Made by a program: the position numbers and the translations under genes
Assembly (NCBI GenBank): GCA_018814745.1
Contig: JAHIZC010000233.1
Location: forward strand, 1 to 7,633
DNA from: Candidatus Omnitrophota bacterium
GTDB taxonomy: Bacteria; Omnitrophota; Gorgyraeia; Gygaellales; Profunditerraquicolaceae
Reading direction: 5' to 3'
DNA length: 7,633 nucleotides
Shown: positions 1-5,601 of the stretch, piece by piece
Layout of the letters: every line of letters starts with the position of its first letter
How positions within the stretch are numbered: the stretch's first letter is position 1
The notes under the pieces: model-generated
Databases searched by the model: none
The model's input: the letters and a program-made list of their open reading frames with translations, nothing else
Told to the model about the DNA's origin: nothing

Positions 1-2
1 AG

Positions 3-719
3 GAGACGATATTCAGCAGTATTTCTCTGATTCCCAGGGAGTTTCATTTTCAGAATTATATCCTTGCCTGGCAGGAGGGAGGCTTCGGCCGGCACTTCTT
101 AAATAGCGTATTATATACGACCGCGGTAGTAATCGGGATAGTCCTGATTTCCTCAATGGCTGCTTATGCCTTCTCGCGTTTTCGTTTTCCGGGGAGAAAT
201 ATCATGTTCATTATGTTTATGGCAGCGATGATGATACCTATCCCGGGAAGTTTCGTTGCTTTATATGTTCTACTGAATAAGCTGCACCTGAGGAATACGC
301 CGATTGGCTATATTTTGTGTATGATTAATGTAGGGTTATCAACGAGTATATTTTTATTGAAGACATTCTTTGACAAGATGCCTAAAGAGTTAGAGGATGC
401 TGCCAGGATTGACGGTTGTTCTAAAATTGGGATGTGGCGGCACGTAGCATTGCCTTTGGCAAAACCGGTTTTGGCGGTAGTGGTGGTATTTAATGCATTG
501 AATGTCTGGAATGAATATATTCTGGCGTTGATTATTTTTGATTCCAGAAAATTCATGCCTTTACAGGTTGCTCTCCAGACATTTCAGGGGGAGTTCGTAA
601 CTAACTATCCGCTCTTAATGGCGGGTTTAACCATAACTGCCTTACCTATAATAATCGTCTATCTATTAATGCAGAAGTATATTGTCAAGGGCGTTACTGC
701 AGGAGCTGTGGTAGGATGA
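3..719 (+). CDS. Carbohydrate ABC transporter permease, MalG/CUT1 type (5' truncated)
   Basis: This is an inner-membrane permease subunit of a sugar ABC importer. The frame is open from the window edge, so the N-terminus (roughly 40 residues against a usual length near 275-280) is missing. Visible codons start at 3 and run about 238 residues to TGA at 717-719. Features typical of CUT1 permeases are seen in order: a periplasmic stretch containing NYILAW, then LNSVLYTT leading into a hydrophobic helix, SSMAAYAFSRF, several further hydrophobic segments, and the cytoplasmic EAA loop (about 381-455). That loop reads ELEDAARIDG, nine residues, then ALPLAKP, and is the contact site for the ATPase. 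The C-terminus (QKYIVKGVTAGAVVG) is also typical. The substrate cannot be read from the sequence, but linkage to secreted glycosidases suggests an oligosaccharide. The gene overlaps the next by ATGA, so the two are translationally coupled. Confidence 0.93.
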   Translation, partial: ETIFSSISLIPREFHFQNYILAWQEGGFGRHFLNSVLYTTAVVIGIVLISSMAAYAFSRFRFPGRNIMFIMFMAAMMIPIPGSFVALYVLLNKLHLRNTPIGYILCMINVGLSTSIFLLKTFFDKMPKELEDAARIDGCSKIGMWRHVALPLAKPVLAVVVVFNALNVWNEYILALIIFDSRKFMPLQVALQTFQGEFVTNYPLLMAGLTITALPIIIVYLLMQKYIVKGVTAGAVVG

Positions 720-3037
720 AAAAATTGTGTAATGTTAAATGTGTAATGTGTAAAATAGCTATTCTAAGTTTAATTTGTTTTGCATTACACCTTACACATT
801 ACACATTACACAGTTCTATTGCAGAAGAACAGCTTTCTTCAGGTGAGCTGATCACTAAAGCCTGGGAAGTGCATGGTAAGAGAGAAATCGAAGCGACTTT
901 TAAATATACCCAACAGTTGATCGACCTATATAAGGAGAGGGCGGATAAAGAGCAGGCTTCTTTAACTGAGCTGCCTAAGAATAAAGAAGAGATTGAAGCA
1001 GTACAGATACTTAATGATGTGGCTACAGCTTATTTTATCCAGGCCGAATCCTATATGCGGCAGGAGAAGTTGGAGGAGGCAAAAAAGATCTTCCAGCTAG
1101 TCATTGATAAATATTCTTATGCTCAAGCCTGGGATCCGCGCGGTTGGTTTTGGCAGCTCTCTCAAGCCGCCAAGCAAAGTATCCAGAAACTTGAGACCGG
1201 TTCAATCGAGATAGAAGAAGAAAAGAAGATCAAGGTCAGCCAGCTTCCTACGAAATTAGTTTTATATGACAAAGGTTTGGAAGATTTTGTAGATTACGAG
1301 AAGTACGGTGAATTCCAAGGTACGGGGACAAAGGATTATACGTATGTCCTCAAAGACCAGGAAGCTTTGATGCGTGCGGTGGGCGAGGGCATCCATCCGA
1401 ATACTACTTCCGTAAGATGGAACCCTAAGTTTAAAGAGGTGATGAAAAATAAGCGGCTCAAAGGTTCTCACTGGGATTTTATGCAATCACCCGATCTGCA
1501 GGCTGCTTTCTTTAAATGGGCGACTGCGCCGGAGCCGCCGGGAGTGAGATTATTCTATACCGGATTAATCCTTGAAAAAGCCGGCTTAATCAAACATGCG
1601 ATCAAATGCTATTATTCTATAGCGGTGCATTTCCCCGGAGCGTACGGCTGGACTTACTGGCATACGCCATGGTATGTGGGCCAGGCGGCAATCGCCAAAA
1701 TACAATATCTCCTGCGCCGCAACCCCCAGTTAGGATATAAACTGGTGGATGCTGATATAAAGATCGTCAATGGTTATGATAACGATGTCTCTAATGATAT
1801 GACAATTGCCGATCCGGGAAGATTCCAGAGGGTTAGTTTCTGGGATAGATTAAGAGAGAGATTCAGAAGGCCTTCGCGTAAAGTAAAGAGCAGATTGGGA
1901 ACAGGAAAAACTCATCTCCTCCAATATGAGAACGGTGATTGGCAGTTAATCGTAGATGATAAACCGTATATGATCAGAGGCGTTACTTATTCTCCTACCA
2001 AAGTAGGCCAGTCTCCTGACGATGGGACTCTGGGCAATTGGATGGAGGAGGATTTTAATAATAATGGTAAAATTGATGGGCCCTATGATGCTTTCGTGGA
2101 TAAGAATAGAAATAACCTGCAGGATGATAATGAAAAACCCGTTGGTGATTTTCAGTTGATGAAAGAGATGGGCATAAATACAATCAGGGTTTATCATCAT
2201 CCGGAGAAAGTTAATAAGCAGGTTTTAAGGGATCTTTATGAGAATTACGGCATCATGACGATTATGGGTGATTTTTTAGGTAAGTATGCCTTAGGTTCCG
2301 GCGCGCCCTGGAGCCCGGGCACTGATTATAATAATGAAGAACATAAGAGAAATATGATCCAGTCGGTAACCAATATGATATTGGAGTTTAAGGATGAGCC
2401 TTATATATTATTTTGGTTGTTAGGGAATGAGAATGTTTACGGATATGCCTGTAATGCCGATAAAGAACCGGATGCATTCTTCAGCTTTGCTAATCAGGCA
2501 GCAAAGGTGATCAAATCTATAGATCCTAGTCGTCCGGTGGCTATATGCAGCGGAGATATTCTATACTTAGATAAATTTGGCAAGCATGCTCCTGACATAG
2601 ATATATTCGGCACTAATGCCTATCGCGGTAAGTATGGATTTGGCAGGTTCTGGAGGAGTGTAAAAGAGGAATCCGGCAGAGCTGCTTTTATCACTGAGTT
2701 CGGTTGTCCGGCTTATGCCGAAGATAAGGAGGAGGAAGCAGAGGAGTTTCAGGCAGAATATCATCGGGGTTCCTGGGATGATATTCGCAATAATATGGCC
2801 TTCCAGGGAGGCTCGGGTAATGCTATAGGCGGAATTATATTCGAGTGGTTGGATGAATGGTGGAAGGGGTATGAGCCGGCTATGCATGATACCAAAGGCC
2901 TATGGGCCGGGCCGTTTCCTGACGGCTATATGCATGAGGAGTGGCTTGGAGTATGCGGCCAGGGAGAGGGTAAAATAAGCCCTTTTCTTAGGCAGCTTCG
3001 TAGTGTATACTATATGTACAAAAAGCTGTGGAAGTAG
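716..3037 (+). CDS. Secreted TPR-glycosidase fusion, clan GH-A (GH2-like) barrel
   Basis: This 773-residue exported protein probably hydrolyses or transglycosylates a beta-glycan. ATG 716 overlaps the permease stop and has AGGAG at 701-705. Residues 1-38 form a distorted signal peptide: the hydrophobic core (about 14-24) is flanked by translated palindrome arms, with possible cleavage after SIA. Residues about 100-143 look like a TPR hairpin, and 276-345 form further TPR-like helices. Residues 372-393 are Arg/Lys-rich. From about 400 a GH-A barrel begins (WQLIVDDKPYMIRGVTYSP, then MGINTIRVY). It carries a two-loop Asp/Asn-rich insert at 446-473 (DFNNNGKID and DKNRNNLQDD) resembling dockerin-type calcium sites. 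The predicted acid/base is E572 in LLGNEN, and the predicted nucleophile is E661 in FITEFG. FEWLDEWWK lies at 709-717. The barrel is paralogous to the gene at 4357. GH2 C-terminal barrel or GH72-like are the closest families I recognise; exact family and substrate are uncertain. Confidence 0.85.
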   Translation: MKKLCNVKCVMCKIAILSLICFALHLTHYTLHSSIAEEQLSSGELITKAWEVHGKREIEATFKYTQQLIDLYKERADKEQASLTELPKNKEEIEAVQILNDVATAYFIQAESYMRQEKLEEAKKIFQLVIDKYSYAQAWDPRGWFWQLSQAAKQSIQKLETGSIEIEEEKKIKVSQLPTKLVLYDKGLEDFVDYEKYGEFQGTGTKDYTYVLKDQEALMRAVGEGIHPNTTSVRWNPKFKEVMKNKRLKGSHWDFMQSPDLQAAFFKWATAPEPPGVRLFYTGLILEKAGLIKHAIKCYYSIAVHFPGAYGWTYWHTPWYVGQAAIAKIQYLLRRNPQLGYKLVDADIKIVNGYDNDVSNDMTIADPGRFQRVSFWDRLRERFRRPSRKVKSRLGTGKTHLLQYENGDWQLIVDDKPYMIRGVTYSPTKVGQSPDDGTLGNWMEEDFNNNGKIDGPYDAFVDKNRNNLQDDNEKPVGDFQLMKEMGINTIRVYHHPEKVNKQVLRDLYENYGIMTIMGDFLGKYALGSGAPWSPGTDYNNEEHKRNMIQSVTNMILEFKDEPYILFWLLGNENVYGYACNADKEPDAFFSFANQAAKVIKSIDPSRPVAICSGDILYLDKFGKHAPDIDIFGTNAYRGKYGFGRFWRSVKEESGRAAFITEFGCPAYAEDKEEEAEEFQAEYHRGSWDDIRNNMAFQGGSGNAIGGIIFEWLDEWWKGYEPAMHDTKGLWAGPFPDGYMHEEWLGVCGQGEGKISPFLRQLRSVYYMYKKLWK
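726..812. repeat. Iteron palindrome inside a signal-peptide coding region
   Basis: An inverted repeat has arms 726-753 and 785-812, with 25 of 28 positions pairing without gaps by hand count and a 31-nt loop. Each arm consists of roughly 7-nt units (GTGTAAT on the left, its complement CATTACA-like on the right). The palindrome is translated in frame: the left arm gives a Cys-rich n-region and the right arm gives LHLTHYTLHS. The loop encodes the hydrophobic core of the signal peptide. It begins 10 nt downstream of the start codon, so an mRNA hairpin could affect initiation. It is not followed by a T-run and lies inside an open gene, so it is not a terminator. Confidence 0.9.
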
Positions 3038-3045
3038 AAAGGAGG
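3038..3045 (+). promoter_or_regulatory. Strong Shine-Dalgarno that fixes the start at 3055
   Basis: AAAGGAGG lies 9 nt before ATG 3055, immediately after the stop of the preceding gene (3035-3037). It selects ATG 3055 over an in-frame GTG at 3028, which would add nine charged residues before a good signal peptide and would overlap the upstream gene. It is the strongest ribosome binding site in the window, suggesting that the binding protein is made in larger amounts than its neighbours. Confidence 0.9.
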
Positions 3046-3054
3046 AGTAGAACA

Positions 3055-4203
3055 ATGAAGAGGTTTGCAATAGTTTTGACAGCGTTGGTTCTGGCAATGC
3101 CGATGTGTGTATTGGCAGAAGAGGGAGCGGATAAACCTAAGGAATTTGTGGTTTATCTTGATAAGAACGCACGTGAAAATCACTATATTCCTTCAGGTTG
3201 GATGGGTGATCATGGCGACATTAAGCTCAATGACCAATATATGAAGGATCCACATTCAGGTAAGACCTGTATGGAGTTTGTTTATTCTGCTGAAAAAGTC
3301 CAAGGCCAAGGTTGGGCAGGTGCATATTGGCAGAATCCGGCTAACAACTGGGGAAATAAGAAGGGTGGTTTTGACCTTACCGGAATGACCAAGCTCACTT
3401 TCTGGGCGCGCGGCGCTAATGGCAATGAGAAAATTCAGAAGTTTGTTATAGGTGGTATAGATGGCACATATCCGGATTCAGCAAGAGTGGAGATGGGGCC
3501 AATTGAACTTACCGACACCTGGAAAGAATATACTATCAATCTAGCAGGATATGACCTTTCCTCTATAAGCGGTGGTTTTAGCTGGGTGACTACAGCTGAT
3601 CTAAATCCTGAAGGCGCTACATTCTACATCGATGATGTAAAATATGAAGCTGACCCGAGTATGAAGCCGGAAGGAAAGATGGCGGAGAAGATGCCTTTTT
3701 ATGTTTTTGCTGACAGAGGCTCGATCAATAACCATTTCATCCCTTCAGGTTGGATGGGTGATTATGGCGATTTAAAATATCAAGGCGCTTCACAAGAGGA
3801 TCCTTATTTGGGAGACTCTTGTATTAAGATAATCTACAACGGCGAGGCAACTCAAGGTGCACGTTGGGCAGGGATGTTCTGGCAGAATCCAGCTAACAAC
3901 TGGGGTGATATAGACGGAGGTTTCGACATCTCTAAGGCAACCAAACTTAGCTTTTGGGCGCGCGGAGAAAAAGGCGAAGAACGGATCGAAGAGTTTAAGG
4001 TCGGCGGGATCATGGGTGAATATTATGATTCAGATAGCGCTGCTATCGGCCCGGTGATCTTAAATAAAGAGTGGACACAATATACCATCGATCTAAAGGG
4101 CAAAGATATGTCCTACATTATCGGTGGTTTTGTCTGGTCAGCGAATATTGATAACAACCCTGAAGGTGCAACGTTCTATCTAGATGAGATTAAGTTTGAG
4201 TAA
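3055..4203 (+). CDS. Secreted protein of two tandem carbohydrate-binding-like domains
   Basis: This is a 382-residue exported protein. Residues 1-21 form a clean signal peptide (basic MKR, hydrophobic core, cleavage expected after VLA at 19-21). The rest is an internal duplication, residues 31-198 and 215-382, each exactly 168 residues. They align without gaps with 87 identical positions by hand count (about 52%). Shared landmarks are IPSGWMGD, WQNPANNWG, GGFD, TKL-FWARG, GGI and NPEGATFY followed by a D-rich end. Many Trp/Tyr residues and a closing ATFYIDDVKYE-type strand are typical of beta-sandwich carbohydrate-binding modules (CBM4/11-like jelly rolls). No catalytic motif is visible. Its place between two glycosidase genes suggests it binds their substrate or anchors the system at the cell surface. 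A structural surface-layer role is an alternative. The exact CBM family is not recognised. Confidence 0.8.
   Translation: MKRFAIVLTALVLAMPMCVLAEEGADKPKEFVVYLDKNARENHYIPSGWMGDHGDIKLNDQYMKDPHSGKTCMEFVYSAEKVQGQGWAGAYWQNPANNWGNKKGGFDLTGMTKLTFWARGANGNEKIQKFVIGGIDGTYPDSARVEMGPIELTDTWKEYTINLAGYDLSSISGGFSWVTTADLNPEGATFYIDDVKYEADPSMKPEGKMAEKMPFYVFADRGSINNHFIPSGWMGDYGDLKYQGASQEDPYLGDSCIKIIYNGEATQGARWAGMFWQNPANNWGDIDGGFDISKATKLSFWARGEKGEERIEEFKVGGIMGEYYDSDSAAIGPVILNKEWTQYTIDLKGKDMSYIIGGFVWSANIDNNPEGATFYLDEIKFE
3145..4200 (+). repeat. In-gene tandem duplication of a 168-codon domain
   Basis: Unit 1 spans 3145-3648 and unit 2 spans 3697-4200, separated by a 16-codon linker (3649-3696) rich in Met, Lys, Pro and Glu. 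The offset is 552 bp. DNA conservation is strong locally: CCTTCAGGTTGGATGGGTGA occurs in both units, and so does the stretch coding WQNPANNWG. Elsewhere the copies have diverged to about half identical residues. This points to an old duplication kept under selection rather than a recent copying event. Confidence 0.92.
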
Positions 4204-4216
4204 ATAGTACAGCTAA

Positions 4217-4339
4217 AAGGTTATCAGGATATTAGGATATCAGGATTTGGGGATTAGGGAATTGGGACATTGGGCAAGATGCCTAATAACCAAATATCCC
4301 AATCTCCAAATCCCAATAACCCAATTTCCTAATAACCTT
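4217..4339. repeat. Long intergenic palindrome, 59-bp gapless stem
   Basis: Arms 4217-4275 and 4281-4339 are inverted complements with no gaps, 45 of 59 positions matching by hand count, around a 5-nt loop (4276-4280). The arms are built of degenerate GG-starting units of about 8 nt (for example GGATATTA, GGATATCA, GGATTTGG). The element fills most of the 153-bp gap between the binding-protein stop (4203) and the next start (4357). It is AT-rich and has no terminal T-run directly after the stem. A transcript stabiliser, a partial attenuator or a selfish repeat are all possible. Confidence 0.9.
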
Positions 4340-4356
4340 AAATTTTTATATAGAAC

Positions 4357-5601
4357 ATGAAGAAATTTATATTTATTTTGGCTATCTTTATATTTTTAGG
4401 CGGACTAACGGGTATGGCCTCAAAGCCAAAAGCCGATGTTTACATTAAAAGACTTAAGAATGATCATTATCAATTGATTGCGGGAGGCAAGGTTTTCGTC
4501 GTAAAAGGAGTCTGCTATAACCCTGTGCCCGTAGGAAAAAATCATGAATATGACTGGTGGTCTGATCCTGCTAAGCCATGGATCGTAGATGGCAAGCTAA
4601 TGCAGGAGATGGGAATTAATACTATAAGGATTTATCAGCCCGGCAAGGATCCGCAAGCAGTAAAAGAGGTAATCAAGGACTTATATGAATTATACGGGAT
4701 CCGTACGATCATGGGCCACTGGTTGGGTTTCTGGGAATACCCCTGCCCGTTCTACGGAGATAAAAATTTCCAAGATAGAATTAAAGCGGGAGTGATTGAG
4801 ATGGTCAATAACTATAAAGATCAACCCGGGATCCTGATGTGGATCTTGGGGAATGAGAATAATTATTCCTGCCTGGGGCAAGTGAATCCTTGGTCAACGG
4901 AAGAGATAGATCAGGAACCTAATTTGCAGAAGCAAAAAGCAATGCGCGCGGAAATTTTTTATTCCTATGTTAATGATTTAGCAAAGGAGATACACCAGAT
5001 AGATTCTAATCATCCTGTTGCCCTGGGGAACGGCGAGTTGATTGGATTAGAATTCGCCGATAAGTTCTCTGGGGAGGTTGATCTGGTTGCCTGTATTATA
5101 TATAGAGGTAAGACTTTCGGGAATCTCTTCAATTCCCTGCGTGCGGCCTTTGATAAGCCGATTTTAATATCTGAGTTTGGCGCAGATTGCTATGATGCAT
5201 ACAAGATGCAGGAAGATCAGAACATGCAGGCATTCTTTTTGGAATCACAGTGGAGGCAGGTTTATGAGAATTTAGCCAACAATAAAGAAGGTGCTGGTAA
5301 TTGCCTGGGCGGGGCTATGTTTGAGTGGGTTGATGAGTGGTGGAAGCATAATGAAAGCAGCCCTGATACCTGGGGAGTGCATGACACCGGATCAAACTGG
5401 TCTAATGGCAGTTATTACTTTGATATAAAGGCGCAAGATAATAAAAATATGAATGAAGAGTGGTTTGGCATTGTGGCTTTATCAGACGATCTAGAAAACG
5501 GTTTAAATAAGCGTATTCCCCGTAAGGCCTATTATGTAATCAGGGAATTCTGGAAGAACCCTGACTCAGAGCCGCAAACCAGAAACAGAAAATCAAGATG
5601 A
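4357..5601 (+). CDS. Secreted clan GH-A (GH2-like) glycosidase
   Basis: This 414-residue exported glycoside hydrolase has a signal peptide in residues 1-21 (MKKFIFILAIFIFLGG, likely cleavage after GMA). The rest is one GH-A barrel without the TPR region. Landmarks in order are YQLIAGGKVFVVKGVCYNP (38-56), MGINTIRIY (85-93), predicted acid/base E167 in WILGNENN, predicted nucleophile E273 in LISEFGAD, and FEWVDEWWK (322-330). The same motifs occur in the same order in the barrel of the gene at 716, so the two are paralogues. This copy lacks the Asp/Asn-rich insert. Both catalytic Glu residues are present, so activity is expected. The substrate is unknown; a beta-glucan or similar glycan is a guess from GH2/GH72 resemblance. 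No Shine-Dalgarno is visible before ATG 4357, but that start gives the signal peptide. The 3' end overlaps the next gene by ATGA. Confidence 0.87.
   Translation: MKKFIFILAIFIFLGGLTGMASKPKADVYIKRLKNDHYQLIAGGKVFVVKGVCYNPVPVGKNHEYDWWSDPAKPWIVDGKLMQEMGINTIRIYQPGKDPQAVKEVIKDLYELYGIRTIMGHWLGFWEYPCPFYGDKNFQDRIKAGVIEMVNNYKDQPGILMWILGNENNYSCLGQVNPWSTEEIDQEPNLQKQKAMRAEIFYSYVNDLAKEIHQIDSNHPVALGNGELIGLEFADKFSGEVDLVACIIYRGKTFGNLFNSLRAAFDKPILISEFGADCYDAYKMQEDQNMQAFFLESQWRQVYENLANNKEGAGNCLGGAMFEWVDEWWKHNESSPDTWGVHDTGSNWSNGSYYFDIKAQDNKNMNEEWFGIVALSDDLENGLNKRIPRKAYYVIREFWKNPDSEPQTRNRKSR

Noticed and set aside
308..556. Minus-strand open frame inside the permease gene
   Set aside because: It lies opposite a clear CUT1 permease with the EAA loop and has no RBS or recognisable domain. 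The other minus-strand frames (near 1262-1486, 1946-2200, 2567-2887, 2900-3097 and 4690-4881) are rejected for the same reason.
726..812. Hairpin as a rho-independent terminator or CRISPR-like repeat
   Set aside because: There is no T-run, it sits within an open reading frame, and the units are contiguous 7-mers without spacers.
3028..3054. GTG start at 3028 for the binding-domain protein
   Set aside because: It would add a charged leader before the signal peptide and would translate the Shine-Dalgarno itself; ATG 3055 has optimal spacing.
3094..3108. Lipoprotein signal in the binding-domain protein
   Set aside because: Cys18 is preceded by AMPM rather than a lipobox; a signal peptidase I site after VLA fits better.
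4262..4289. Promoter-like TTGGGA and TAATAA within the intergenic palindrome
   Set aside because: Weak match with 16-bp spacing, and produced by the repeat units of the palindrome.
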